DNA of 61,208 nucleotides from Runella sp. (GCA_023254175.1 JALQYJ010000177.1:1-61208); one strand, 5' to 3'. Shown: positions 17,389 through 27,800, counted from the stretch's first letter. The notes: generated from the sequence alone by a model not told the origin. Translations and numbers: made by a program.

Positions 17389-18828
17389 ATGTTAGACCCT
17401 GTACTCATCTTGCTCGTCGGCGTAGTGATTGTCGTCGGAGGAATTATTGGTTTCAAACTACATCCATTTTTGGCACTGTTGCTGGCGGCATTGGTGGTAG
17501 CGCTGCTTACCCCTGAGGTTGCGATAGAACAATTTTACTTAGCCAAAGGCATGCCTGCTGCGGAGGCATTGAAACAAGCCCACAAAAGTGTTGGGGAGCG
17601 TATTGCAACTGAATTTGGAAATACCTGTGCCAAAATTGGGATACTGATTGCTATGGCGGCTATCATTGGCAAGTCGATGCTAGACAGTGGGGCTGCCGAA
17701 AAAATCATTCGGGCCATGCTCAAAGTGACAGGCGTCAAAAATGCGCCAATTGGTTTTGTGCTTAGCAGCTTCTTTTTGACGATACCCGTTTTTGTAGATA
17801 CGGTGATATTTTTGATGATGCCTTTGGCCAAAGCAATGGGGATGCGCTTGGGAAAAAACTACCTCTTGCTAGCGTTGTCGGTCATTGCGGGTGCTGTGAT
17901 GGCCAATTCTTTCGTGCCTCCGTCGCCTGGGCCGTTGTTTCTCATTGGGGCGTTAAATGTGTCCATTGGACTGATGATGGTTTGCGGTACTTTACTAGGG
18001 CTTTGTACCATTACCGTGGGGTACTTTATTGCGTTATATCTCAACAGAAAATACGATATTCCGCTGCGTGATGCACCCGATGCACGCTTAGAAGACATTG
18101 CGGCTATTGCCAACAAAGACGACAAAGACCTGCCTGCGTTGGGGTGGGCGCTACTCCCAGCTGTATTTCCATTGGTTACGATTTGTATTCGTTCTGCGGT
18201 GGAAGCATTTAAAATTCCGCATGAAAACCTATCGCCGTTCAATCAGATAGTGATGGATGCGTTGATGTTTTGTGGGGATAAAAACGTAGCCATTTTTATG
18301 GGGGCGTGCTTTGCGTTGTACGTATTGGCAGGGCAAAAAAAAATGACGAAAGACAAACTAACGGCTTTTACTCAAACGGCTTTGATGAGTGGTGGAGGAA
18401 TTATTTTGATTACAGCTGCGGGTGGTGCTTTTGGCGGAATGTTGCAACAAACGGGTATCAGTCAGCGCATTGCCGATATGACCAAAGACTACCAAATGGC
18501 GCTTATTCCGTTGGCATTTTTGATAACGGCGGTGGTGCGTACGGCTCAAGGCTCAGCAACGGTGGCGTTGATTACGGCCTCGGGTATTTTGGCTGGTATG
18601 GCCCAAAACGCTAACTTAGGGTTTCATCCTGTGTATTTGTGCTTGGCCATAGGCAGCGGTGCCAAATTGATTCCTTGGATGAACGACGCGGGCTTTTGGA
18701 TTATGTGTAAAACCTCCAACTTAACTGAGCAAGAAGCCCTAAAAACCATTGCTCCAATGCAAAGTTTGATGGGGTTGGCGGGGGTGATTTTGACAATGAT
18801 AGCAGCATGGTTGTGGCCGATGGTGTAG
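17389..18828 (+). CDS. GntP family gluconate:H+ symporter, paralogue 1
   Basis: A polytopic membrane protein of about 479 residues with GntP signatures: the N-terminal VGVVIVVGGIIGFKLHPFLA, FGNTCAKIGILIAMAAIIGK, SSFFLTIPVFVDTVIFLMMP, FVPPSPGPLF and the C-terminal QGSATVALITASGILAGMA. The family imports gluconate and related sugar acids with protons. The start is MLDPVLILL at 17389, which aligns with the start of the paralogue at 27867; an upstream TTG adds only unrelated residues. It probably forms an operon with garD, 46 bases downstream. In this setting galactarate or glucarate would be a fitting substrate. Confidence 0.92.
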   Translation: MLDPVLILLVGVVIVVGGIIGFKLHPFLALLLAALVVALLTPEVAIEQFYLAKGMPAAEALKQAHKSVGERIATEFGNTCAKIGILIAMAAIIGKSMLDSGAAEKIIRAMLKVTGVKNAPIGFVLSSFFLTIPVFVDTVIFLMMPLAKAMGMRLGKNYLLLALSVIAGAVMANSFVPPSPGPLFLIGALNVSIGLMMVCGTLLGLCTITVGYFIALYLNRKYDIPLRDAPDARLEDIAAIANKDDKDLPALGWALLPAVFPLVTICIRSAVEAFKIPHENLSPFNQIVMDALMFCGDKNVAIFMGACFALYVLAGQKKMTKDKLTAFTQTALMSGGGIILITAAGGAFGGMLQQTGISQRIADMTKDYQMALIPLAFLITAVVRTAQGSATVALITASGILAGMAQNANLGFHPVYLCLAIGSGAKLIPWMNDAGFWIMCKTSNLTEQEALKTIAPMQSLMGLAGVILTMIAAWLWPMV

Positions 18829-18839
18829 CAGCCCCCCAG

Positions 18840-18916
18840 CTCCCAATGGGGAATTTTAAGATAGACATCAGAAAATGAAAAACACGATTATAGATACTCA
18901 AAATCCCCCATTGGAG
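18840..18916. repeat. Inverted repeat spanning the garD start codon
   Basis: CTCCCAATGGGGAATTTT (18840-18857) and AAAATCCCCCATTGGAG (18900-18916) are near-perfect inverted copies; the garD ATG (18875) lies in the loop. The right arm is translated as part of QNPPLEG in GarD. Similar C/G-rich words occur at 25955-25980 and 54163-54260. Confidence 0.55.
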
Positions 18917-20446
18917 GGGCGGGTCATCAAAACCTCCCCAGATGACAATGTCGCCATCGTAGTAACGCCTTCGGGTTTGAAACGGGGAAGTATTGTGATG
19001 GGCACCACAGTTTTATTGGAAGATATTCCGATGGGGCATAAAGTAGCCCTCCAATCCCTTGAAACAGGCGATGAAGTACGTCGTTATGGACAAGTGATTG
19101 GCTACGCTACCCGAACCATAGAAAAAGGAAGTTGGGTAAATGAAGGAAATATAAGTTTGCCCGAACCCCCAAAACTAGAAGATATTAAATTTATAGCCTC
19201 CCCCGTGGCTCGTTCACTTTTTTTCCCTGCTGGGCTAGAGGAGGCCTCTTTTATGGGCTACCGCAATGCGGATGGAAGCGTAGGTACAAAAAATGTATTG
19301 GCCATCACGACTAGCGTGCAGTGCGTAGCAGGAATTACCAATTATATCGAAAACAAAATCCGCAAAGAATTGCTGCCTTTGTACCCCAATGTCGATGATG
19401 TGGTTGCGTTCAATCACAGTTACGGCTGCGGGATAGCAATTGATGCTCCTGGAGCTATTGTGCCAATTCGAACCATTAAAAATATTACCCAAAACCCCAA
19501 CTTTGGCGGCGAAGTGATGATTATTGGCCTTGGTTGTGAAAAACTTAGGCCAGAAAAAATAGCACCTATGTTGGGAGAAGGGGGAGCGTCCATCCTCTAC
19601 CTCCAAGACGAACGCTTTGAGGGTTTTTATGAAATGGTGGACGGGATTATGGAAATGGCAGAAACGCACCTTCAAAAACTCAACCAACGTCGACGTACTC
19701 CCTGCTCCGTTTCTGATTTGGTGGTGGGAATGCAATGCGGCGGAAGCGACGCTTTTTCGGGCTTGACGGGTAATCCTGTCTCGGGTTTTGCAGCTGATTT
19801 GATTGTGAAAGCAGGGGGAACGGTATTTTTTTCAGAGGTGACCGAAGTGCGTGATGCGATTCATTTGCTGGTACCAAGGGCTATCGATGAAACCGTTGCC
19901 CAAAAACTAAAAGACGAAATGGCTTGGTACGATAATTACCTCTACCAAGGCCAAGCCGACCGAAGTGCCAATACGACCCCAGGAAACAAAGGTGGAGGAC
20001 TAAGTAACATTGTGGAAAAAGCGCTGGGTTCAGTAGCAAAGTCGGGGACTAGCCCCATTGTGGATGTGGTTTCTCCTGGAGAAAAAGTACGTAAAAAAGG
20101 GCTGAATTTTGTGGCAACTCCAGCTTCTGATTTTGCCTGCGGTACGCTTCAATTGGCTGCTGGAATGAACATGCACGTCTTCATCACGGGGCGTGGCACC
20201 CCGTATGGCCTCAATATGGTGCCCGTGATAAAAGTGAGTTCTAACTCAAAACTCGCCAATCGTTGGCACGATTTAATTGATTTTGACGCAGGCCCCGTGG
20301 CTTTTGGTGACAAAACAATAGAAGACATGGGGTGGGAGTTGTTCCGTTTAATTTTAGAAATTGCCAGTGGTACCAAAAAAGTAGCAACGGATAAACTGCG
20401 GCTCTATAATGATTTGGTTCTCTTTAACCCTGGGCCTCTGACTTAG
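18875..20446 (+). CDS. garD: Galactarate dehydratase (UxaA/GarD family)
   Basis: GarD removes water from galactarate (mucate), giving 5-dehydro-4-deoxy-glucarate. The 523-residue protein has the N-terminal SAF-like domain ([37 protein letters not shown]) and the large catalytic part with [40 protein letters not shown] (conserved Cys near residue 184), [19 protein letters not shown] and [18 protein letters not shown]. Segments such as [13 protein letters not shown] and [14 protein letters not shown] agree closely with what I remember of E. coli GarD, more than with altronate dehydratase UxaA, and the length matches. Glucarate dehydratase and KdgD downstream support the call. The N-terminal QNPPLEG derives from a repeat. 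Confidence 0.9.
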   Translation: MKNTIIDTQNPPLEGRVIKTSPDDNVAIVVTPSGLKRGSIVMGTTVLLEDIPMGHKVALQSLETGDEVRRYGQVIGYATRTIEKGSWVNEGNISLPEPPKLEDIKFIASPVARSLFFPAGLEEASFMGYRNADGSVGTKNVLAITTSVQCVAGITNYIENKIRKELLPLYPNVDDVVAFNHSYGCGIAIDAPGAIVPIRTIKNITQNPNFGGEVMIIGLGCEKLRPEKIAPMLGEGGASILYLQDERFEGFYEMVDGIMEMAETHLQKLNQRRRTPCSVSDLVVGMQCGGSDAFSGLTGNPVSGFAADLIVKAGGTVFFSEVTEVRDAIHLLVPRAIDETVAQKLKDEMAWYDNYLYQGQADRSANTTPGNKGGGLSNIVEKALGSVAKSGTSPIVDVVSPGEKVRKKGLNFVATPASDFACGTLQLAAGMNMHVFITGRGTPYGLNMVPVIKVSSNSKLANRWHDLIDFDAGPVAFGDKTIEDMGWELFRLILEIASGTKKVATDKLRLYNDLVLFNPGPLT

Positions 20447-20654
20447 TGTTGGGTTTTCTGTCTCTTGCCTTGTTTGGGTTTCCTGTTTTGGGTTTGCCTT
20501 ATATTTACTTATAATCCTCATATGGTTGCAAAACAAAATTGGCAATCAAGCTTTTATCGTTCTAAATAAAATTCAAAAAAATAAAAATATTCTTCAATTC
20601 GTGTAAGGAAGTATTCGTTCGAACTTGTCTTTAGAGAAAGTACACCATAGCACG

Positions 20655-21323
20655 ATGAAGCAGGTCAACAATAATTATATTGAAACCCAGGGTACTCCTA
20701 TTTCCACATCATTATCTTCTTCTGATGATAAAAAAGTCGTGGAGTTTGATGACGAATTGTTTATCCGAAGAACCTTTGAAACCAATGCGCGTGAAGGAAT
20801 GGCCTTGCTTTACAAACGCTATTACCAACCCCTCTGTACCCACGCGGTGAAGTACGTTGGTTCGCGAGAAACAGCCGAAGACCTTGTCTCCGAAATTTTT
20901 TTTCAGTTGTATGCCAATAAAACGTTTAGCGACATTACTTCCTCTTATCGGTTTTATCTATTTCGAGCCGTTCGCAACAAAGCGTATAATTACCTCCGTT
21001 GGGATTTGAGTCGCAAAGCAGACCTGCTAGAAGCTGCCCAAAAACCGATGCTCGATGAATATCAGCCTGACCATATCAGCCAATTTGAAGAACTGTACCA
21101 CGATGTGGAAGAAGCCGTAAATAAATTACCAATTGAGCGGCGAAAAATTTATTTGATGCGAAAATTTGAAGGGAAAAAGTACCAAGAAATTGCGGATGAG
21201 CTGAATCTTTCAGTGAAAACAGTGGACGTACAGCTTCACCGAGCCAATCAGTACATTCGTGAGTTGCTCAAGGGCAAGTGGCTTCTTTCGGAAATTTTAG
21301 TGGTGTTTGGCCTCATTGTTTAA
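20655..21323 (+). CDS. ECF RNA polymerase sigma factor (FecI-like)
   Basis: Sigma region 2 is seen in FETNAREGMALLYKRYYQPL, SRETAEDLVSEIFFQLYA and YLFRAVRNKAYNYLRWDL; region 4 in LPIERRKIYLMRKFEGKKYQ followed by EIADELNLSVKTVDVQLHRA. The start is MKQVNNNY at 20655; an upstream TTG adds ten unlikely residues. In Bacteroidota such factors are released by FecR when the adjacent SusC-type receptor binds its ligand, then transcribe the receptor operon. fecR starts 44 bases after the sigma stop and susC follows, so this signalling chain is complete here. Confidence 0.92.
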   Translation: MKQVNNNYIETQGTPISTSLSSSDDKKVVEFDDELFIRRTFETNAREGMALLYKRYYQPLCTHAVKYVGSRETAEDLVSEIFFQLYANKTFSDITSSYRFYLFRAVRNKAYNYLRWDLSRKADLLEAAQKPMLDEYQPDHISQFEELYHDVEEAVNKLPIERRKIYLMRKFEGKKYQEIADELNLSVKTVDVQLHRANQYIRELLKGKWLLSEILVVFGLIV

Positions 21324-21367
21324 CCAGCAACTTCGCGAAAGTGGAGTTCCCAATCTTTTATACATCA

Positions 21368-22369
21368 ATGAACGTGGAAATAACGAAGCAATTTATATTC
21401 AGCTATTTATCAGGAAAATCATCAGCTTTGCAGAAGCAAATGATTGACGACTGGGTAAAGAAGGAAGGCAACGAAGAGTTGTTTTACAAATGGCTGTTAG
21501 AATACGAACACCAAAATCCGCAATACCTCACTGATGTCGATGCAGGCTTGCAACGATTCAGCCAATGGGCTGATCAAGTTGACGAAATCCCTGATTCTGT
21601 GAATCTTACGGAGTATAAAGAGGTGATGACGCGACAAAGGGCTTGGAGGCGGTGGGCAGTTGCGGCTTCTGTGGTAGGCGCGTTGGCGACAGGATGGATG
21701 TACCAAGATGCGTTTTTGTTTAAAACTTACCGTACCGAATTTGGAGAAACCCAAACGATAACCCTGAGCGATGGTACACAAATAATTCTTAATGCAAATT
21801 CAGTCTTGGAAGTCCCCAGATTTGGTTTTGGAAAGAAAACACGTCAGGTACAACTAACGGGAGAGGCTAATTTTTCGGTAACACATACCATTGATAACCA
21901 ACGATTTGTGGTAAAAACTGAGAAGGGGGTGGAAGTAGTTGTTTTGGGGACAGAATTTTCGGTTTATGCCCGTCGCAAAGAAGCCAAAGTGGTGTTGAAC
22001 AAAGGTAAAGTTCAGTTGCGCTACCAAGAGGGGAAAACGCAAAAAGAGCTGATGATGAAGCCAGGTGAGTTGGTGACGTTTGACCAAAGTAACCACCTAA
22101 AAAAAGAAATTACCGAGCAACCTGAAAAATACACGGCATGGAAAGAACACCGCTTTGTATTTGACGATACAACCTTGGAAGAATTTGTCCGAATCATGGC
22201 AGATAACTACGGTTTAAAAGTAATTATCGCCGACGATTCTCTGTCTCAACGGACGCTTTTGGGATCGTTTAGGGCCAACAATGCCGATGAATTACTCGAA
22301 ATCGTTTCCGAAATATTTGACCTCCAAATCACCAAAGTGGGTGATACGGTGCTTCTTACTGATAAATAA
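21368..22369 (+). CDS. FecR family anti-sigma / sigma-regulatory protein
   Basis: The protein has a cytoplasmic N-terminal part, one membrane segment (AVAASVVGALATGWM, about residue 95-110), the periplasmic FecR domain (YRTEFGETQTITLSDGTQII, VPRFGFGKKTRQVQLTGEAN, KGVEVVVLGTEFSVYARR) and a C-terminal STN-like DUF4974 region (FVFDDTTLEEFVRIMADNYG to the end). It would hold the ECF sigma factor inactive and relay the signal from SusC. I chose the ATG at 21368; the longer ORF starting at 21278 overlaps sigF and is not family-like. It lies directly before susC. Confidence 0.92.
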   Translation: MNVEITKQFIFSYLSGKSSALQKQMIDDWVKKEGNEELFYKWLLEYEHQNPQYLTDVDAGLQRFSQWADQVDEIPDSVNLTEYKEVMTRQRAWRRWAVAASVVGALATGWMYQDAFLFKTYRTEFGETQTITLSDGTQIILNANSVLEVPRFGFGKKTRQVQLTGEANFSVTHTIDNQRFVVKTEKGVEVVVLGTEFSVYARRKEAKVVLNKGKVQLRYQEGKTQKELMMKPGELVTFDQSNHLKKEITEQPEKYTAWKEHRFVFDDTTLEEFVRIMADNYGLKVIIADDSLSQRTLLGSFRANNADELLEIVSEIFDLQITKVGDTVLLTDK

Positions 22370-22390
22370 TAGACCCAAACCTGTGTTATA

Positions 22391-25300
22391 ATGAAGAAAA
22401 ACCTACAAAAATCAAGTTGGGTAGGTAGTTTACTACTTGCCTTGTTGCTCTTTGGGCGGCCAAGTTGGTCGCAGCAGGTGTATGCCAAAGCGTATAAACT
22501 TGCGCCAAGACCCGAACAGAAAACGGCTCCTGAAACTCAAAAATTAAAAGGAGTTTTGAGTCAACTTAAAAGTCATTATCACGTTGATATTCTTTTTGAA
22601 GGCGGGCTTGTAGAGGGACTTGTTGTGTCTGCCAACCTTGTTGATTACAAAGCTTCGCTGGAGTCAAATTTAGAAAAAATCCTGAAAGTTTCGGGACTGA
22701 ATTACAAGAAGGTAAAAGAAGGGGCTTACGTGATTTTGGAAACAAAAAAAAACAAAAAAACGGCGGAAACTGACGCCCGATTTCAAGAAAACATCATTGC
22801 CCCCCAGCTCATCGAAAAACCCTTGATGGCGGAGGTTTCGGTGGTGAGAGCCGTAGAAAAAATAGAAATATTGGCCGAACTCATTAAAGGGAAAGTGTCC
22901 GACGAAAAGGGCGTAGGTTTGCCAGGAGTCAGTGTCCTAATCAAAGGAACGCAGCGTGGTACTACCACCAACGTTGATGGGGTGTATCAATTAGAAGTGC
23001 CCAACAACGCCGCAGTGCTGGTTTTTAGCTACGTCGGATACGAAAGCAGGGAAGTCATCGTGGGTACGCAAACGGCCATTAACATCTCGCTAGTACCCGA
23101 AAGTAAGTCGTTGGGTGAGGTGGTTGTGACGGCTTTGGGGATTAAAAAACAAGCTAAAAGCGTGGGCTATGCGACCGCAACGGTAGGGACAGACGAAATG
23201 ACGGTCAACCGTACTGCCAATTTTATGAATGCGTTGCAGGGTAAAATGGCGGGGGTAAATATCACATCGTTGGGGTCTGGTCCCGCTGGTACGAGTAAAA
23301 TTCGTATCCGCGGACAATCGTCGTTTGGGGGAAATAATTCGCCTTTGATTGTGGTCAATGGCGTGCCCATCGACAACACCAACAACGGCGCACGTGGTGA
23401 TGTTTCCGAGAGAGGAAGCAACCGTACCTCGGATGGCGGTGACGGCTTGAGCAGTATCAACCCCGACGATATAGAGTCGATGACGGTTTTGAAGGGTGCG
23501 GCAGCTTCGGCCTTGTACGGTTCTCGTGCCAAAGACGGCGTCATTATGATTACGACAAAAAATCGTGGTTCGGGTTCAGGCGTTTCTTTGACTTATAATT
23601 CCAATTTTACGTCTGAAACACCCTTGGATTACACCGATTACCAGTACGAATACGGTCAAGGCGAAAATGGCCTGCGCCCAACGGCAGCCTTCCCTACGTC
23701 GGGGCAGTGGAGTTTTGGAGAAAAATTTCAGCCTGGAATGACACAAATTTTATTCGACAACATCACCGTTCCGTATGAGCCAAAGCGGAATCAAATTTCA
23801 CAGTTTTACCAAAAAGGATATACTTGGACCAATACCATGACGCTATCTTCGGGAGGTGAAAATGGGGGATTTAGTCTTTCGGTATCTAACTTAGACAACC
23901 GCACTATTCTCCGAAATTCGGGCTATCATCGCCGGACGATCAACCTTGGTTTTACCCAAACGTTTGCTAAAAAATTGACGGTTTCGGGAAACGTTAATTA
24001 CTCAAACGAATACCGCAAAAATCCCCCAAATATTGCCGAACAAGATTACAGTCCTGTGATTATTTTCAACATGGCAAATTCGATGCCGCTCGATTTATTG
24101 GAAAAATATGCGGAAGATGCCAACGGAAACGAAGTGGTTTGGTCACGATTTACGAACCGTACTAACCCTTATTTTGCGCTTAAACGCTTTGATAATATTC
24201 GGAATGATCGTGTTTTTGGCAACCTAACTGCGCGTTATAATTTCACTGATTGGTTGTTTTTGCAAGGGCGGGTTGGGCAAGATTACTATTCGAGAGAGCA
24301 AGACTACAACCTGCCCACAGGAACGCAGCGACAACCCGCAGCACCCGCAGGCTTTGTGAATGGACAATTTGTACAAGATGCGCGTAGTGTACGCGAACTC
24401 AATGCTGATTTTCTGTTGGGAGCTAATCGTACGTTTGGGGTCATTGGGATGAGCGTGAACGTGGGAGGTAACCAAATGTACCGCCGAATCAGCCGCCACA
24501 ATGTGTTTGTGCAAGATTTTTATACCAGAAATCTATACACCGTTGGAAACGGTCGTTTACGTGATGCCACGTACGATTTTTCTGAGCGCCAAGTGAACTC
24601 CCTTTATGCGTCGGCTGAGGTGTCGTACAAAGATTATTTGTTTTTGAACGGAACCGTACGCAACGATTGGTTTTCAACGCTGTCGCCAGCCAACAGAAGC
24701 ATTTTGTATCCATCTATTACCGCAAGCTTTGTGTTTTCACAAGCCTTTGCGACGAAGTTACCCACTTGGATTAATTTCGGAAAAATCAGGGCTGCCTACG
24801 CCGAAGTGGGTAGTGATACCGACGTATCTCCTTATGCTAACAACCTCTTTTACAGCATCAACGCGCAGCAGTTTCCTTCTCCAACAGGAGTGGCCCAGCC
24901 TTTGGGAACAATCAGTGGTAGTACTGTACCGAATCCTAACTTACGTCCGATGCGCGTCTCGGAGAAGGAATTTGGCTTGGAGTTAAAGTTGTTTAACAAT
25001 TTCTTAGGACTCGATTTTACCTACTACGACAAACTGTCTTCTGACCAAATTTTGCGGGCGCAGACCTCCAATGCAGGTGGGTACTTAACGCAACTTATCA
25101 ATGTAGGCCAGAGCCAAAATCGAGGTGTCGAAATGTTGGTGACTCTCAACCCCGTTCGGCGTGAAGACCTCACTTGGAGCCTTATTCTGAACGCGGCGTA
25201 TAACAAAACCAAAGTGCTGGATTTGGGAAGCGGCGTAAGCGATAACATGATTACTGTCGGAACGGGTGAGTTTACGGGTGAGTTGCGCCAGGTGGTGGGA

Positions 25301-25951
25301 CAACCAATGGGGCAGTTGTTCGGATTTGGTTACCTCCGCGATGCCCAAGGCCGTCAAGTATTTGATGCGGGCAATGGCCGTCCACTTCGTACTGCTACCC
25401 AAATTCCTTTTGGAAGCGCCTTGCCACTTTGGGTGGGTGGAATCACCAATAGTTTCAATTTCAAAGGGGTAGAGCTATCGTTCTTGATTGATTTTAAATT
25501 GGGTCATAAGATGATTTCTGGTACCAACCACAACGCGTGGCGCCATGGTTTGCACAAGGCTACGTTGGTAGGTCGGGCGGAGAATTTTGTGATTGGAGAC
25601 GGCGTAAATCCGAATGGTGAGGTGAACAAAACCAAGTCGGTTGTTCAGGCTTATTACGAAACGGTACGCTCGCAAAACATCGCCGAAGAATTTGTTTATA
25701 ACGCAGGGCTTTGGCAGCTACGTCAGATTTCGTTGGGCTATGATTTGAGCAAATTATTGCCTGCCAACCGTCGATTTGTTAAAGGAATCCGCCTCAATGC
25801 CGTTGCCAACAACGTAGCGGTAATCAAAAAATGGGTACCAAACATCCACCCAGAGCAGTTTGGATTTCCGTCGGATAACCTCGTGGGTCTCGAAGCTACG
25901 GGACTACCGATTACCAGAAACATTGGCTTTAACTTAAATGTGAAGTTTTAA
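22391..25951 (+). CDS. SusC/RagA family TonB-linked outer membrane protein with STN domain
   Basis: At 1186 residues this is a full SusC: signal sequence (LLLALLLFGRPSWSQQ), STN domain (KGVLSQLKSHYHVDILFEGG, about 50-120), carboxypeptidase-like regulatory domain (GKVSDEKGVGLPGVSVLIKG, about 175-240), plug domain with the SusC signature (ALGIKKQAKSVGYATATV, VNGVPIDNTNNG, MTVLKGAAASALYGSRAKDG) and a large beta-barrel. SusC proteins take up glycans or other large nutrients with TonB energy; the STN domain makes contact with FecR, matching the upstream sigma/FecR pair. It pairs with SusD downstream. Its substrate is unknown; the locus suggests sugar-acid-containing saccharides. Confidence 0.95.
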   Translation: MKKNLQKSSWVGSLLLALLLFGRPSWSQQVYAKAYKLAPRPEQKTAPETQKLKGVLSQLKSHYHVDILFEGGLVEGLVVSANLVDYKASLESNLEKILKVSGLNYKKVKEGAYVILETKKNKKTAETDARFQENIIAPQLIEKPLMAEVSVVRAVEKIEILAELIKGKVSDEKGVGLPGVSVLIKGTQRGTTTNVDGVYQLEVPNNAAVLVFSYVGYESREVIVGTQTAINISLVPESKSLGEVVVTALGIKKQAKSVGYATATVGTDEMTVNRTANFMNALQGKMAGVNITSLGSGPAGTSKIRIRGQSSFGGNNSPLIVVNGVPIDNTNNGARGDVSERGSNRTSDGGDGLSSINPDDIESMTVLKGAAASALYGSRAKDGVIMITTKNRGSGSGVSLTYNSNFTSETPLDYTDYQYEYGQGENGLRPTAAFPTSGQWSFGEKFQPGMTQILFDNITVPYEPKRNQISQFYQKGYTWTNTMTLSSGGENGGFSLSVSNLDNRTILRNSGYHRRTINLGFTQTFAKKLTVSGNVNYSNEYRKNPPNIAEQDYSPVIIFNMANSMPLDLLEKYAEDANGNEVVWSRFTNRTNPYFALKRFDNIRNDRVFGNLTARYNFTDWLFLQGRVGQDYYSREQDYNLPTGTQRQPAAPAGFVNGQFVQDARSVRELNADFLLGANRTFGVIGMSVNVGGNQMYRRISRHNVFVQDFYTRNLYTVGNGRLRDATYDFSERQVNSLYASAEVSYKDYLFLNGTVRNDWFSTLSPANRSILYPSITASFVFSQAFATKLPTWINFGKIRAAYAEVGSDTDVSPYANNLFYSINAQQFPSPTGVAQPLGTISGSTVPNPNLRPMRVSEKEFGLELKLFNNFLGLDFTYYDKLSSDQILRAQTSNAGGYLTQLINVGQSQNRGVEMLVTLNPVRREDLTWSLILNAAYNKTKVLDLGSGVSDNMITVGTGEFTGELRQVVGQPMGQLFGFGYLRDAQGRQVFDAGNGRPLRTATQIPFGSALPLWVGGITNSFNFKGVELSFLIDFKLGHKMISGTNHNAWRHGLHKATLVGRAENFVIGDGVNPNGEVNKTKSVVQAYYETVRSQNIAEEFVYNAGLWQLRQISLGYDLSKLLPANRRFVKGIRLNAVANNVAVIKKWVPNIHPEQFGFPSDNLVGLEATGLPITRNIGFNLNVKF

Positions 25952-26019
25952 GCCCACAAACTCCCGATGGGGGCTACCAAATACAAAGTTTTCGGGGAAA
26001 TAATAAAAGGATACAAACA

Positions 26020-27570
26020 ATGAAAAATATAATCAAAAAATTGATTTTTTTGCTCCCTTTTTGGACAACAATCGTTGTTGGAGTGGGGGGACTAGTTGGC
26101 TGCGATCAAGGGTTTGATGAAATGAACGTAAACCCCATTGCCCTTACGGCTGTTGATCCTGGCTATCAACTCAATACCGCCATAGTCAACACCGCGCCTG
26201 CCTACGGAAATTTGAGTTACGAAACAACCATCGTCAAGCAGATGATTACGCCCTTTAGCGGGCAAGGGTCGGCGGCGAATTTTAACCAAGATAATCGTGG
26301 AGTAGCGTCGGGTAATTGGAATACGTATTACCAAACCAACATCAAAGAATTAACAGACGCCCTTGCTAAAACCAAAGATATTCCCGCGCGCTCGAACCTC
26401 TACAACATGATTCGAATTTGGCAGGCGTATTCGTTCATGATTTTGACCGATACCTACGGTGATATTCCTTATACCCAAGCAGGACGAAACTATTTGGAAG
26501 GCATTTCAACCCCTGTTTATGATACCCAAGAGTCGGTATATATGGCGATTTTAAGCGAATTAGACGGCGCTTCGGCGGCTTTGGATGCCTCTAAAGCTAG
26601 AGCAACTACCGATTTGTTGTACGATGGTGACGTCACCAAATGGAAGCGCTTGGGGTATTCACTTTTGTTGAGAGCGGCCATGCGTTTATCAAAAGTAAAC
26701 CCTGCAAAAGCGGCAGAATACGTTGCCAAGGCGGTGATGGGTGGGGTGATGCAATCCAACGCTGACAATGCGATAATTCGTCACAATGCGAGTTTTACCA
26801 ACCCCATTGGCTCGCAACTCAACGGAGGCCAATCGGCGTTCTTTTACCTTTCCGAAGATTTTGTGGAATATTTGAATAAAAACAATGACCCGCGTTTGGC
26901 CTCCATTGCGGTGCGCTACGTAGGTGCAACGAGCGGGGCTCAGCAGGTGGAGTCGCGAGCTAATCGTACGTCTGCGGTTCAGATTGGGGCTCCTCAAGGC
27001 TACGACAACACAACAATAAGCACCGCCGTCGCCGCTAAAAAACTAGCAAGTTTGTGGGATTATAGTCAATTGGATCGTACGCGTATGGGCGGCTTAACGG
27101 CTCCTAGCTTTTTGGTTACTTATGCTCAAACCCAATTGTTGTTGGCAGAGGCGGTATATCGGAAATGGACAACGGGCGATGCAGCTACACTGTTTGCCAA
27201 CGGGATAAAGGCCAACATGCAACAATATGCCAACTATGGAACAAGTTCGGCCATAGCCGATGCTGCGATCGATACGTATGTCAAAGCAAATCCATTGGCT
27301 GTTGGAAAAGAGTTGGAGCAAATCAATACGCAATATTGGGTGGCAACGTTCCTAAACGGCCCCGAATCGTGGGCAAACTTCCGAAGAAGCGATTACCCTG
27401 TTTTAATGCCAAATACGTATCCTGGAAAAGACCTTAAAACGGAGCCATTTATTCGCCGCTTGACTTATACCGATGCCGAGTTGAACGTCAATAAAGTAAA
27501 TGTCCAAAAGGCCATCGACCGTCAAGGCCCTAACTTACTGGATACTCGTATTTGGTGGGACAAAAAATAA
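26020..27570 (+). CDS. SusD/RagB family nutrient-binding lipoprotein
   Basis: A lipoprotein signal sequence ends in GGLVGCDQG (lipidated Cys near residue 28). The mature 490 residues have the features of the SusD-like group 2: DEMNVNPIALTAVDPGYQLN, RIWQAYSFMILTDTYGDIPY (TPR-like helix with the conserved DxYGDIPY) and the C-terminal RRLTYTDAELNVNKVNVQKA. It sits on the cell surface as the lid of the SusC transporter. The gene follows susC by 68 bases and is probably cotranscribed; a MITE-like element begins 3 bases after its stop. Confidence 0.95.
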   Translation: MKNIIKKLIFLLPFWTTIVVGVGGLVGCDQGFDEMNVNPIALTAVDPGYQLNTAIVNTAPAYGNLSYETTIVKQMITPFSGQGSAANFNQDNRGVASGNWNTYYQTNIKELTDALAKTKDIPARSNLYNMIRIWQAYSFMILTDTYGDIPYTQAGRNYLEGISTPVYDTQESVYMAILSELDGASAALDASKARATTDLLYDGDVTKWKRLGYSLLLRAAMRLSKVNPAKAAEYVAKAVMGGVMQSNADNAIIRHNASFTNPIGSQLNGGQSAFFYLSEDFVEYLNKNNDPRLASIAVRYVGATSGAQQVESRANRTSAVQIGAPQGYDNTTISTAVAAKKLASLWDYSQLDRTRMGGLTAPSFLVTYAQTQLLLAEAVYRKWTTGDAATLFANGIKANMQQYANYGTSSAIADAAIDTYVKANPLAVGKELEQINTQYWVATFLNGPESWANFRRSDYPVLMPNTYPGKDLKTEPFIRRLTYTDAELNVNKVNVQKAIDRQGPNLLDTRIWWDKK

Positions 27571-27573
27571 AAA

Positions 27574-27800
27574 GAGGCCGTCTCAAAAGTCTGAAGCACC
27601 AAATTGTCTTTATTTTTCCCTCATCCCAACCCCTCCGCTCGGGCGGCTCTGTCCTTTCTGAAGAAGGGTTTAAAAAGGCTCCCTCTACCCAAAGGCCGCG
27701 ACGACGTACCGTGAGGGGGGGTAGGGGACGGTCAGTGGCTGCCGTGAGGTTGCATGGGTACAAAAGAAAATTTGGCAATAAAGACTTTTGAGACAGTCTC
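27574..27800. mobile_element. MITE-like element with 19-bp terminal inverted repeats
   Basis: GAGGCCGTCTCAAAAGTCT (27574-27592) and AGACTTTTGAGACAGTCTC (27782-27800) are inverted copies at 17 of 19 positions, enclosing about 190 bases without a coding gene but with C/G-rich words. GTCTCAAAAGTCT is a perfect 13-bp core. Length, terminal repeats and lack of transposase fit a miniature inverted-repeat element. It separates susD from the second gntP gene and may also stop transcription. Confidence 0.6.

Noticed and set aside
20625-20654. TTG start for the ECF sigma factor
   Set aside because: The added residues are not family-like, and an ATG at 20655 is well placed.
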